DNA of 64,000 nucleotides from Petrimonas sulfuriphila (GTDB lineage Bacteria; Bacteroidota; Bacteroidia; Bacteroidales; Dysgonomonadaceae). Below the pieces are notes generated by a model, which saw nothing but the letters and a program-made list of their open reading frames with translations, searched no databases and had not been told where the DNA came from. Shown piece by piece: positions 54,854 through 63,726 of this stretch; the stretch's first letter is position 1; the number at the start of each line of letters is the position of its first letter. The DNA lies in the NCBI GenBank assembly GCA_038561985.1, contig CP073276.1, positions 434,001-498,000 on the forward strand, written 5' to 3'. The position numbers and the translations under genes were made by a program.

Positions 54854-54920
54854 TTCATCCTGTTTACGTACACATTAGTATTTTCATTATATTTGTCCGA
54901 ATATTTCCGGGAAAACTCCT
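54854..54920 (+). repeat. promoter-bearing tandem repeat, copy 2
   Basis: This is the second copy of 54747-54814, about 107 bases downstream. The first 26 bases differ at one position. It contains TATATTTG at about 54889-54896 (a -7 box), which would start transcription about 90 bases before ATG 54992. Confidence 0.8.
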
Positions 54921-54991
54921 GTTCGTTTTCTCAACTTCGCAATACATTTTGGCAAACATATCTTTTAATTCTGCAGAGACAAACACGTAAA

Positions 54992-55861
54992 ATGAAACAC
55001 ATGAAACACATAAAACACTGTTTTTATGTTGCCCTTCTTCCGGTATTCTTTTCTGCATGCAACGTAGTAAAAAGTGAGTTGAAGCCTACTCAGATAGGAA
55101 TCTGTACAAATCTTGCCAACGGAGAAAAAATGCAGCAATACGGATACACATATGTGGAAGAAGGTGTCTCCAGATTTCTTGCACCGACAAAGCCCGAGGA
55201 AGAGTTCGAGATAATATTGAATGAATTGGCCAACTCCCCTTTGCCTGTTAAAGCCTGTAACAGCTTTATCCCCGGAAACCTGAAAAGCGTTGGTAATGAA
55301 GCTGCTCACCACGATATTTTAACGTTTGCAGAAACCGCTTTCCGCAGGGCACAACGAGCCGGAGTGGAAATAATTGTCTTTGGAAGTGGGGGTTCACGTT
55401 CCATCCCCGAAGGATTTCCACGCAAAAAAGGCCGGGCACAATTCATCGAATTAGGCAAAAAAATGGCGTTAATTGCTCAAAAATTCAACATAATCATCGT
55501 ATTGGAACCCCTTAACACTACAGAATGCAACTTTATCAATTCCGTATCGGAAGGAGGAGAAATCGTTAAAGAGATCAATCATCGTCACTTCATGCTGTTG
55601 GCAGATCTGTATCATATGAAAATGGAAAACGAAAGTCCGGATACCCTTGTAAAGTATGGAAAGCTGATCAGGCATGTTCATATTGCGGAAAAACAGGACA
55701 GGGCTGTACCGGGTACATACGATGAGGACTTTCGCCCTTACTTCAATGCCCTTAAAAAAATGGGTTATAGAGGAAAAATATCCATTGAAGCTCGCTGGAT
55801 AGATTTTGACACCCAGATACCGACAGCAATGGAAACGATAAAAAGACAACTCAATAATTAA
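54992..55861 (+). CDS. sugar isomerase/epimerase-like TIM-barrel lipoprotein
   Basis: This 289-residue protein belongs to the xylose-isomerase-like TIM-barrel (AP endonuclease family 2) group. ATG 54992 gives a lipoprotein signal (FYVALLPVFFSAC, Cys near residue 23), so the enzyme acts outside the cytoplasm. An in-frame TTG upstream lies in the promoter repeat. Metal-ligand-type residues are in VLEPLN, LADLYHM, HVHIAE and SIEARW. In glycoside-oxidation pathways such proteins act on 3-keto sugars as isomerases or eliminating lyases. The next gene, a Gfo/Idh/MocA oxidoreductase, starts 4 bases after the stop, which points to one operon. Confidence 0.85.
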   Translation: MKHMKHIKHCFYVALLPVFFSACNVVKSELKPTQIGICTNLANGEKMQQYGYTYVEEGVSRFLAPTKPEEEFEIILNELANSPLPVKACNSFIPGNLKSVGNEAAHHDILTFAETAFRRAQRAGVEIIVFGSGGSRSIPEGFPRKKGRAQFIELGKKMALIAQKFNIIIVLEPLNTTECNFINSVSEGGEIVKEINHRHFMLLADLYHMKMENESPDTLVKYGKLIRHVHIAEKQDRAVPGTYDEDFRPYFNALKKMGYRGKISIEARWIDFDTQIPTAMETIKRQLNN

Positions 55862-55865
55862 AAAT

Positions 55866-57206
55866 ATGGAATCAAGAAGAGGATTTATTAAAAAATCGGC
55901 ACTCGGAGTGGCAGGAATAGCACTGGGAAGCACAATGGACATGTCGGCAAAAAGTTATGCCGGCATTATCGGAGCGAACGACAGGTTAAACGTAGCCATC
56001 ATTGGGCTGGGACGCAGGTTAAGTGCGTTTTACGAACCAATCGCCTTGAAGGGAGCTAATGTACAGTTACTTTACCTCTGTGATGTGATGGAGAAGCAAC
56101 GTACCCGGGCAATGCAGAATTTTTCTAAACACATCAGCTACCAACCGAAATCCGAAAACGATATACGCCGGGTGCTCGACGATAAAAAAGTGGATGCTGT
56201 ATTCAACGCAACACCCGACCACTGGCACACGCCCGGTTCCGTAATGGCCATGAAAGCCGGCAAACATGTGTATGTTGAGAAACCATGCAGCCACAACATG
56301 TTCGAAAATGAAATTCTGGTAAAAGCCGCCCAAAAATTCAACAAGATAGTGCAGATGGGTAACCAGCAACGTTCCTCGGATCACACCGTTGAAATCATAA
56401 GGGAGCTACACCGCGGCGTTATCGGAAACCCCTATAAGGCAGTAGCCTTTTATGCCAATACAAGGGGTGAAGTACCGCTCCAGAAAAAAGCGGCCATTCC
56501 TGTCGGACTGGATTGGGAGTTGTTTCAGGGGCCGGCACCCCGCCGCGATTATACCGAAGAGACCTGGGATTATAACTGGCATTGGTACGGCTGGGATTAC
56601 GGAACGGCCGAAGCAGGCAACAACGCCACACACGAACTGGATGTTGCACGCTGGGCACTGAACGTTGATTTCCCCCTAAACGTTGAAGTGGAAGCCGCCA
56701 AGCGACATTTCGCCAACGACGGATGGGAGATGTACGACACTATGGATGCTACATTCCGTTTTGCCGGTGACAAAATAATCAAGTGGGATGGTAAAAGCCG
56801 GAACGGGCACAAGACCTACGGAGCGGACAGAGGAACAATTATTTATGGCAGTGAAGGTACCGTCTTCGTAAACCGGGATAAATACATTCTTTACGACCGA
56901 GGGGGGAAAGTGATGAAAGAAAGAACTTCTACTTCAAGTGAAGCAGGTACGGCACTTGGTGGAGGTGGCGACATGACTACCGGCCATGTGATCAACTTCT
57001 TCGATACTATCAGGGGTAAGTCGAAACTTACCGCACCCATTGACGATGCGTCCATCAGTAATGCTATGGTACATTATGCCAATGTAGCGTATCGTATCGG
57101 TAAGGGTTTTGATATCGATGACAAAACCGGGCGTATGTTTGACCGGGAAGCTATGAAACTATGGAACCGGGAATATGAACCCGGATGGGAGCCAACACTG
57201 AAATAA
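55866..57206 (+). CDS. Tat-exported Gfo/Idh/MocA-family oxidoreductase (first copy)
   Basis: This 446-residue NAD(P)-dependent sugar oxidoreductase begins with a twin-arginine leader (SRRGFIKKSALGVAGIALG, residues 3-21), so it should be exported folded with its cofactor. The Rossmann loop is VAIIGLGRR at about residues 43-51. The family EKPCSHN motif (Lys as catalytic acid/base) is near 138-144, followed by GNQQRSSDHTVEIIRE. It ends with PGWEPTLK. It probably oxidises or reduces a sugar hydroxyl such as C3. It lies 4 bases after the isomerase-like gene and 38 bases before its paralogue. Confidence 0.9.
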   Translation: MESRRGFIKKSALGVAGIALGSTMDMSAKSYAGIIGANDRLNVAIIGLGRRLSAFYEPIALKGANVQLLYLCDVMEKQRTRAMQNFSKHISYQPKSENDIRRVLDDKKVDAVFNATPDHWHTPGSVMAMKAGKHVYVEKPCSHNMFENEILVKAAQKFNKIVQMGNQQRSSDHTVEIIRELHRGVIGNPYKAVAFYANTRGEVPLQKKAAIPVGLDWELFQGPAPRRDYTEETWDYNWHWYGWDYGTAEAGNNATHELDVARWALNVDFPLNVEVEAAKRHFANDGWEMYDTMDATFRFAGDKIIKWDGKSRNGHKTYGADRGTIIYGSEGTVFVNRDKYILYDRGGKVMKERTSTSSEAGTALGGGGDMTTGHVINFFDTIRGKSKLTAPIDDASISNAMVHYANVAYRIGKGFDIDDKTGRMFDREAMKLWNREYEPGWEPTLK

Positions 57207-57244
57207 TTTAATTTCAATACGATCAATTTTAAGCTTTAAATGAG

Positions 57245-58606
57245 ATGAAAAATTCAAGACGTGATTTTATAAAAAAATCGGCACTCGGTGTGGCCGGAAT
57301 AACGCTGGGAAGCACGATGAATATGTCGGCTAAAAGTTATGCCAATATCATCGGCTCCAACGATAAAGTGAGGGTAGGCATATTGGGTTTTTCCAACCGA
57401 TTCAGAGGTGCACTCGGGAAATCATTCCTCAAATATGCCAAAGAGATGAACTTCGAACTCTTTACCGTCTGCGACATTTGGAATCGTCGCCGAGACGAAG
57501 GACAAGCCTGGTACAAGGAGCAAGCCGGAGGAGACCTCAGAACCGCCAGAAACACCGATGAGCTCTGGTCTCAAAAGCCCGACGCCGTAATTATCAGTAC
57601 CGCAGATTTTCAACATGCGCTTCATACCGCCGAAGCAGTCAGGGCCGGATGTGATGTATATGTGGAAAAACCTTTCGCTGAAACTATGGACGATGCTAAC
57701 TTTGCGTTGAAAGCAGCCAAAGAGACTAACAAGGTTATTCAGGTTGGATCACAACGCCGGAGCGGAACAAATTACCACGCTGCATACGACTACATTAAAT
57801 CGGGAAAATTCGGCAAGATCATTGCCGTGGAAATGACATGGAACGTCAACCAGCCCGGACGATGGCGTTTACCCCAACTCACCAGAGAAATCCGCGAACA
57901 GGATACCGACTGGAAACGCTTTTTGATGAACCGCCCCTACGAACCGTGGGATCCGCGAAAATACCTGGAATACCGCCTGTTCTGGCCCTATTCATCCGGC
58001 ATACCCGGCCAATGGATGGCACATCAGATCGATACCGTACACTGGTTCTCAGAACTGGATTATCCCCGGTCGGTAGTGGCAAACGGCGGGATCTACATGT
58101 GGAACGACGGAAGAACCAACTACGATACCATGACTGCTGTTTTTGATTATGGACACGCCAAAGAAAAAGAACCGGGAGAAGGATTCCAGGTAATTTATTC
58201 CTCCAGGCAAAACAACTCGTCGGGAGGGACAAAAGAGTGGTATTTCTCCAACGGGGGGAAACTTGACCTGGACACCAACATCATCAACAATGATGGCGGA
58301 TTGACAGAAAGGCACGCAGGCGATATGGGAATGAAACCCTTTATGCTTGATACTTTCGAATTACCGAAGATAAGTGTGGAAACAGGCTCAGACACAGGCT
58401 CAGACCCGCTCACAAATGCGCATATGAAAAACTGGATGGACTGTGTGAGGGCCGGCAATGTAAAAACAAATGCTCCCGTGGAAGCAGGCTACAACCACTC
58501 TATCGCCGATATCATGGTTACGGCCGCCTTACGCACCGGACAACGCGCCACATTCGATGAAAAACAAAAACAGGTAATGGCAGGAGGGAAAGTATTCAAG
58601 TATTAA
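57245..58606 (+). CDS. Tat-exported Gfo/Idh/MocA-family oxidoreductase (second copy)
   Basis: This 453-residue paralogue of the preceding gene has the Tat leader SRRDFIKKSALGVAGITLG (residues 4-22). The leader is almost identical to its neighbour's, but the catalytic part is clearly different. The Rossmann loop is VGILGFSNR, the EKPFAETMDD motif is near residues 141-150, and GSQRRSGTNYHAAYDYIKSG follows. The C-terminal domain carries VEAGYNHSIADIMVTAAL. The two enzymes probably act on different steps or substrates of one pathway, for example oxidation and re-reduction of a sugar. It is followed after 115 bases by the DUF6807 gene. Confidence 0.9.
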   Translation: MKNSRRDFIKKSALGVAGITLGSTMNMSAKSYANIIGSNDKVRVGILGFSNRFRGALGKSFLKYAKEMNFELFTVCDIWNRRRDEGQAWYKEQAGGDLRTARNTDELWSQKPDAVIISTADFQHALHTAEAVRAGCDVYVEKPFAETMDDANFALKAAKETNKVIQVGSQRRSGTNYHAAYDYIKSGKFGKIIAVEMTWNVNQPGRWRLPQLTREIREQDTDWKRFLMNRPYEPWDPRKYLEYRLFWPYSSGIPGQWMAHQIDTVHWFSELDYPRSVVANGGIYMWNDGRTNYDTMTAVFDYGHAKEKEPGEGFQVIYSSRQNNSSGGTKEWYFSNGGKLDLDTNIINNDGGLTERHAGDMGMKPFMLDTFELPKISVETGSDTGSDPLTNAHMKNWMDCVRAGNVKTNAPVEAGYNHSIADIMVTAALRTGQRATFDEKQKQVMAGGKVFKY

Positions 58607-58721
58607 TGAAAAAAAGAATACAAGCGGTTGTAACAGGTATGTATTAAACTGAACTTTTACATATGTTGTTGCAATTATTGAACATACGAAACAAAGTCAA
58701 TAAGTTGCTATAATTCAAAAG

Positions 58722-59744
58722 ATGAAAAAAACAGTTAAAGCCCTAATCATTGCAGCGCTGATAATGCATGTAAGCTGCCAAGGCACTTCAACAAACGTCA
58801 GGTTTAATGTCAGCGAAGAAAAAAAGGCAGTTGAGGTATACGTAAACGATATTTATTTTACATCGTTTATTTATCCGGAAAACCTGGAAAAGCCATGTCT
58901 TTATCCTATAAAAACACCCTCCGGAAAATTTATCACAAGAGGGTTCCCCTTGAATCCAAGGCCTTTTGAGAGAACCGATCATCCACATCACATTGGATTA
59001 TGGTTTAATTTCGGTAATGTAAACGGACTTGATTTCTGGAATAACTCCTATTCCATAAAACCGGAAGATAAAGATAAATATGGGATAATTTTGTTTGATA
59101 AAGTTATTGAAGCAGATAACCGGAAAGGGAGATTGGTTGTTCAATCAAAATGGACAGATAATAATGGAAGTATTTTATTGAATGAAAAGACGACCTACAT
59201 CTTTGAAGGGCTGAAAAACGATATCAGGACGATTGAAAGAGTTACAGAACTGACAGCAAATAAGGAAGTAACTTTTACAGGGAACAAAGAAGGGCTGATC
59301 GGTTTGAGGGTAGACAGAACTTTCGAGGAACCGACTCAAAAAGCTGAGAAGTTTTTAGATGCAAACGGAAATGTAACAGAAACTCCGGCCCTGAATAACG
59401 AAGGTGTAAATGGATTCTACAGAAATGCAGAAGGTTTAACAGGGGGAGACGTCTGGGGAAAAAGGAGCAAATGGGTTGCTTTAAAAGCTGATAAGGAAGG
59501 CGAAACAATCACCATCGTTATCATGGACAATAAAAACAACCCTAATTATCCGGCATGGTCTCACGCAAGAGGTTATGGATTATTTGCAGCCAACAATCTG
59601 GGGGGAAAGGTTGTGGATAAGAATTCGGACCCGGTTGAATTGAAGTTGTCCAGCGGTGAGAAAGTAACTTTTAAACACAAGGTTATTATTGCCGGAGATA
59701 TGAGTGATCAGGAAATAAACAGGTTTTCTGACGATTTTAATTGA
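58722..59744 (+). CDS. DUF6807 (PmoA-like) lipoprotein
   Basis: This 340-residue protein has a lipoprotein signal (LIIAALIMHVSC, Cys near residue 19). Its His-rich motif FERTDHPHHIGLWFNFGNVNGLDFW (about residues 87-111) and later NNPNYPAWSHARGYGLFAANNLGG (about 267-290) match the family annotated PmoA-like or DUF6807, common in Bacteroidetes and Planctomycetes beside Gfo/Idh/MocA oxidoreductases. No biochemical role is established to my knowledge; the name does not imply methane oxidation. The His residues suggest a metal or sugar site. It ends the cluster and is followed by a hairpin terminator. Confidence 0.8.
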   Translation: MKKTVKALIIAALIMHVSCQGTSTNVRFNVSEEKKAVEVYVNDIYFTSFIYPENLEKPCLYPIKTPSGKFITRGFPLNPRPFERTDHPHHIGLWFNFGNVNGLDFWNNSYSIKPEDKDKYGIILFDKVIEADNRKGRLVVQSKWTDNNGSILLNEKTTYIFEGLKNDIRTIERVTELTANKEVTFTGNKEGLIGLRVDRTFEEPTQKAEKFLDANGNVTETPALNNEGVNGFYRNAEGLTGGDVWGKRSKWVALKADKEGETITIVIMDNKNNPNYPAWSHARGYGLFAANNLGGKVVDKNSDPVELKLSSGEKVTFKHKVIIAGDMSDQEINRFSDDFN

Positions 59745-59772
59745 CCGTGGATTACACATCGTTCACGTAATC

Positions 59773-59805
59773 AAAAAGCCAGAAGCGAAGATGCTCCTGG
59801 CTTTT
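59773..59805 (+). terminator. terminator after the DUF6807 gene
   Basis: AAAAGCCAG (59774-59782) pairs with CTGGCTTTT (59797-59805) around a 14-base loop. It lies 29 bases after the stop. A-run and T-run on the two sides allow action in either direction. Confidence 0.8.
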
Positions 59806-59939
59806 AACTTAATTTAAACCGGATTAAGAATAACGGATGGAAATTCAGTGTAATTTTAGCTGATTTTTATCCGGCAGAACATCTACCCTTTAAAATCGTA
59901 GAGACCATTAAAAAACAACGGTAATTCTCTTCTTTTTTT

Positions 59940-61025
59940 ATGAATGCAATAGCACTTTACTGGATTGCTTTTATAGCCATCTTCATCATTGTGTATGGAA
60001 TAGACCTCTACGTGACTTCCCACCGCCAAAGAACAATTAGTGTGAAATCATCCTTAACCTGGACAGCCGTATGGATTTCCGTAGCAATAGCATTTGGAGC
60101 TTCTCTTTATTTTCTCTTCCCTCAGAATCCGGAAAGCACGGTGCGAACCGGTCCTGTAATGATGACAAAATTTATCTCGGGGTATTTGACGGAATATTCG
60201 TTATCCGTGGATAATCTTTTCGTATTTATACTGATCTTTTCAATGATGGGCATTCATCCGAAAAACCAACCAAAGTTACTGAAACTGGGAATTTTGATTT
60301 CGGTTGTACTAAGAATTCTTTTTATACTGGTGGGAATGGAACTGGTAGAACGCTTTCACTGGATTATCTACATATTTGGTGTTGTTTTGATTTGGACGGC
60401 ATACAAGATGGCTTTTTCGAAAGAAGATGAAAACGTAAATCCCAAATCGAACATTCTGTACAAGGGAGCTTCCAGGTTATTCCCCATCGATCCCGACATA
60501 CATTCGCCTCATTTTTTCACTCAAATAAACGGAAAAATCCACTTAACCAATATTTTTCTTGCCTTGCTTGTTATCGGCTCCACCGACATCTTGTTTGCTG
60601 TTGACTCTATTCCGGCTATTATCGGCGTTATAAAAGAAGGTATAAACAACGTCCTTACACTCAGTGAAGAGAACTTTCTTGCCATTTCTTCCAATGTTTT
60701 CGCAGTGATGGGCTTAATATCGCTTTTTTTCGCGTTGAAAGGAATTATGGGAATGTTCCGTTACTTGAAAACAGGTGTGAGTTTCATTCTCTTGTTTATA
60801 GGCATGAAAATGCTGCTGAGTTCCGTGCATTCGGTAGGAGAATTTTTTGCACACCATTCATGGGTCTCGCTAGCGGTTATCATCGGTACCTTGATTATTT
60901 CTATCCTTTTATCCATGCTGATTTCCGAACGAAAAGAATCCGATAAGCTTCAGGAAGCTGTGCAGAAATTGAAAGAAGAAATGGAGGAGTCGAAACCCAA
61001 ACATGTGGGAAAATTTATGCATTAG
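59940..61025 (+). CDS. TerC/Alx-family integral membrane protein
   Basis: This 361-residue inner-membrane protein has about nine helices. Family motifs are plain: GYLTEYSLSVDNLFVFILIF (about residues 80-99), with the conserved SxDNxFV acid, and the matching STDILFAVDSIPAI in the second half (about 219-232). TerC/Alx proteins export manganese or calcium and help metal loading of secreted enzymes. The C-terminus is a charged coiled tail. I looked upstream for a yybP-ykoY-type manganese riboswitch and saw none. It stands alone between the sugar cluster and the hyd operon. Confidence 0.9.
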   Translation: MNAIALYWIAFIAIFIIVYGIDLYVTSHRQRTISVKSSLTWTAVWISVAIAFGASLYFLFPQNPESTVRTGPVMMTKFISGYLTEYSLSVDNLFVFILIFSMMGIHPKNQPKLLKLGILISVVLRILFILVGMELVERFHWIIYIFGVVLIWTAYKMAFSKEDENVNPKSNILYKGASRLFPIDPDIHSPHFFTQINGKIHLTNIFLALLVIGSTDILFAVDSIPAIIGVIKEGINNVLTLSEENFLAISSNVFAVMGLISLFFALKGIMGMFRYLKTGVSFILLFIGMKMLLSSVHSVGEFFAHHSWVSLAVIIGTLIISILLSMLISERKESDKLQEAVQKLKEEMEESKPKHVGKFMH

Positions 61026-61080
61026 TTGATTTTCCAGTACAGAACACGAGAAAGTTCTGTGATTGATGGAATAAATTTTG

Positions 61081-61088
61081 TAATTTTG
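61081..61088 (+). promoter_or_regulatory. -7 promoter box for the hydG-hydF-hydE operon
   Basis: TAATTTTG matches TAnnTTTG and lies 26 bases before ATG 61115. A small hairpin (ACAGAAC / GTTCTGT, 61039-61060) sits just upstream, near the -33 position, and could be the end of the terC transcript or an operator. Confidence 0.55.
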
Positions 61089-61114
61089 CAGTTCACCTTG
61101 TGAATAAACATTTT

Positions 61115-62536
61115 ATGAAATTTACCCCGGAAAAATACGCCATTCCCGATGCACCGATGCAACCCTTCATCGATACAGGCGAGATCTGGGATTTCCTCAA
61201 CAAAACAATCTCCACACCCGTCAAGGTGAAAGAAGTGGTTGAAAAATCACTCGCAAAAAGCAGGCTGAATCTCGAAGAAGTGGCCATACTTATCAATGCT
61301 ACCGATCCGGGGTCGGTACAACTCATTAAGGAGGGTGCCAGGGAACTTAAGAAAAAAATTTACGGGAACCGAATCGTGCTGTTCGCACCTCTTTATGTGG
61401 GCAATAAGTGCTCCAACAATTGTGCTTACTGCGGATTTAAGGCTTCTAACAGGGATGCCGTTCGTAAAACGCTCTCAGACAAAGAACTGGTAAAAGAGAT
61501 AGAAGTACTGGAAGATAATGGACAAAAGCGATTGATTCTCGTTTACGGCGAACATGCGCAATACAGCCCTGAATTCATTGCCCAAACTGTAAAAATCGCA
61601 TACAGCGTGAAGAAAGGCAACGGCGAAATCCGCCGTGTAAACATTAACGCGGCCCCACTAGACATAGAAGGGTTCCGTACGGTGAAAGAAGCCGGTATCG
61701 GCACCTATCAGGTGTTTCAGGAAACCTATCACCGCGAAGCATACAAGACCTATCATTTACGCGGTAAAAAGGCTGATTTCGACTACCGCCTGACTTCACT
61801 CGACCGGGCGTTGGAAGCCGGACTGGACGATGTGGGGATAGGTGCACTTTTCGGATTGTACGACTGGAGGTTCGAGGTGATGGGGCTGGTTCGCCACACC
61901 AATCATCTGGAGGCATGCTACAACGTAGGGCCACACACCATTTCGTTCCCCCGGATCAAAGACGCATCAATGCTTGATTTGGGCGATGAATATTTCGTGT
62001 CGGACGAAGATTTTACCCGGTTGGTAGCTATACTCCGGTTGGCTGTTCCATACACGGGAATGATTCTTACAGCCCGCGAACCCGCGGAGCTTCGTAACCA
62101 ACTGATTCAGTTCGGGGTATCGCAAATCGACGGTGGAACAAAAATTGAATTGGGCAGTTACGCTGAAAAGGAGCAAAACCATGATCTCAAAAAAGGGCAA
62201 TTCCGTATAAACGACGACCGATCACTCAACGAAATCATCGACGAGTTGCTTCAGCAGGATATGCTACCGTCCTTCTGTACGGCCTGCTACCGTCTGGGAC
62301 GTACGGGTGAACACTTTATGGAGTTCTCCGTTCCTGGCTTCATCAAACGGTTCTGCACTCCCAACGCAATACTCACGCTGGCCGAATACCTGATGGACTA
62401 TGCACCGGAGCACACCGCAGAAAAGGGATGGGAGGTGATTGAAAAAAACATTCACGAACTCAACGAAAATGTACAACATCAGGTACGTGAAAGAATAGAA
62501 AAAATAAAACGGGGAGAACGGGATTTGTATTTTTAA
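61115..62536 (+). CDS. hydG: [FeFe]-hydrogenase maturase HydG (radical SAM tyrosine lyase)
   Basis: This protein of about 473 residues cleaves tyrosine to provide CO and cyanide for the H-cluster. The radical-SAM motif CSNNCAYC (CxxxCxxC) lies near residues 99-106 in a context LYVGNKCSNNCAYCGF. The C-terminal CTAC...C motif (CX2CX22C, about 387-413) binds the second, auxiliary cluster found only in HydG. ATG 61115 was chosen over GTG 61100 because it gives the family-like MKFTPEKYAIPDA start and leaves a leader after the -7 box. hydF follows after 8 bases. Confidence 0.97.
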   Translation: MKFTPEKYAIPDAPMQPFIDTGEIWDFLNKTISTPVKVKEVVEKSLAKSRLNLEEVAILINATDPGSVQLIKEGARELKKKIYGNRIVLFAPLYVGNKCSNNCAYCGFKASNRDAVRKTLSDKELVKEIEVLEDNGQKRLILVYGEHAQYSPEFIAQTVKIAYSVKKGNGEIRRVNINAAPLDIEGFRTVKEAGIGTYQVFQETYHREAYKTYHLRGKKADFDYRLTSLDRALEAGLDDVGIGALFGLYDWRFEVMGLVRHTNHLEACYNVGPHTISFPRIKDASMLDLGDEYFVSDEDFTRLVAILRLAVPYTGMILTAREPAELRNQLIQFGVSQIDGGTKIELGSYAEKEQNHDLKKGQFRINDDRSLNEIIDELLQQDMLPSFCTACYRLGRTGEHFMEFSVPGFIKRFCTPNAILTLAEYLMDYAPEHTAEKGWEVIEKNIHELNENVQHQVRERIEKIKRGERDLYF

Positions 62537-62544
62537 TTGGGGAA

Positions 62545-63726
62545 ATGACCAATTCCAGACCACATATCGGCATTTTTGGCCGCCGGAACACCGGTAAAAG
62601 CTCACTGATCAACCTGCTCACGGGGCAGGAGACCGCTATAATATCCGACATACCCGGCACGACGACCGACCCGGTAAAGAAATCGGTCGAGATTCTTGGA
62701 ATCGGCCCAGTAGTATTGGTGGATACCGCCGGAATTGATGATGCGGGTGAATTGGGAAGAAAGCGCATCGACAAATCACTCGATGCGATAAAGAAAGTGG
62801 ACTGCGCCGTGTTACTGATTGCGGGAAATCAGTTTGGACAGTACGAACTGGAGCTTATTCGGCACTTTGGGAAATTCGGTATCCCCTACCTCATCCTTCA
62901 CAACAAAAGCGACCTGTCAAAAATTGCTGCCCTCACAAAAACCGCAATAAAACACCACAGCGATGCCTCGGTTCTCGATTTCAGTGCAAAAGATCCGGGA
63001 GATTCGGAGAAAATAATTGATGCACTAAAGAAAATAATACCCGGGGAAAGCCAACAACACAGAACGCTTATAGGCGATCTGGTAAAACCGAAGGACACAG
63101 TATTGTTCATAACTCCCATTGACAGCGAAGCTCCCGAAGGACGACTGATCCTGCCGCAAAACCAGGCCATACGCGATGCTCTGGATAACCATTGCATTGC
63201 AGTAGTGGTAAAAGAGACCGAGTTGGACGATTTTCTGAAGCTAGGTATACCTCCAGCGCTTGTTGTTACCGACAGTCAGGCCTTTGGCTATGTGGCAACA
63301 CGCATTCCCGAAAACGTTCCGTTAACAAGCTTCAGCATCCTGTTTGCCCGACAAAAAGGCGATTTCAATGACTACCTGCAAGGCACTCCTCACCTGTCTA
63401 AACTAAAAGACGGGGATAATATCCTTATGTTGGAAAGCTGCACTCATCAAACCAACTGCGACGATATCGGACGGGTGAAGATACCGCAACTCCTCCGGAA
63501 CTTCACCGGTAAAAACCTATCGTTCACCGTTGTAGGCGGATTGTCGGAGATTGCACCCATCGATTATTCTCTCGTCATCCAATGTGGGGGATGCATGGTT
63601 ACACGCAAACAACTGATAAACCGGATAAAACCGTTCACGGAAAAGGACATTCCAGTCACCAATTACGGAATGGTCCTCGCGTATGTAAACGGTATTTTTG
63701 AACGGGCAACGAGAATGTTTTTATGA
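62545..63726 (+). CDS. hydF: [FeFe]-hydrogenase maturation GTPase HydF
   Basis: This 393-residue scaffold assembles the di-iron subcluster and passes it to HydA. The GTPase domain (about residues 1-165) shows G1 GRRNTGKSSLIN, G3 DTAGID and G4 NKSD. The dimerisation domain follows, then the Fe-S domain with the Cys ligands in ESCTHQTN (CxH) and QCGGCM (CxxC). In most HydF the CxxC is preceded by His; here it is Gln. Length is normal. Its stop codon overlaps the start of hydE (ATGA), so the two are translationally coupled. Confidence 0.95.
   Translation: MTNSRPHIGIFGRRNTGKSSLINLLTGQETAIISDIPGTTTDPVKKSVEILGIGPVVLVDTAGIDDAGELGRKRIDKSLDAIKKVDCAVLLIAGNQFGQYELELIRHFGKFGIPYLILHNKSDLSKIAALTKTAIKHHSDASVLDFSAKDPGDSEKIIDALKKIIPGESQQHRTLIGDLVKPKDTVLFITPIDSEAPEGRLILPQNQAIRDALDNHCIAVVVKETELDDFLKLGIPPALVVTDSQAFGYVATRIPENVPLTSFSILFARQKGDFNDYLQGTPHLSKLKDGDNILMLESCTHQTNCDDIGRVKIPQLLRNFTGKNLSFTVVGGLSEIAPIDYSLVIQCGGCMVTRKQLINRIKPFTEKDIPVTNYGMVLAYVNGIFERATRMFL

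Larger units (their letters stand above)
54563..54991. other. 429-bp divergent regulatory region between dapA and the sugar-oxidation cluster
   Basis: No gene is seen. The left end carries the dapA promoter. The right part holds two imperfect copies of a segment of about 67 bases, each with a -7 box directed to the right. A sequence rich in A/T lies between them. The last 70 bases before ATG 54992 show an open frame continuous with the next gene, but no good start codon. Confidence 0.75.

Noticed and set aside
54893-54991. TTG-initiated longer form of the TIM-barrel lipoprotein
   Set aside because: The start would lie in the promoter repeat, and ATG 54992 gives a clean lipoprotein signal.
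59806-59939. yybP-ykoY-type manganese riboswitch upstream of the TerC-family gene
   Set aside because: The conserved riboswitch core was not recognisable in the 134 bases between the terminator and the start codon.
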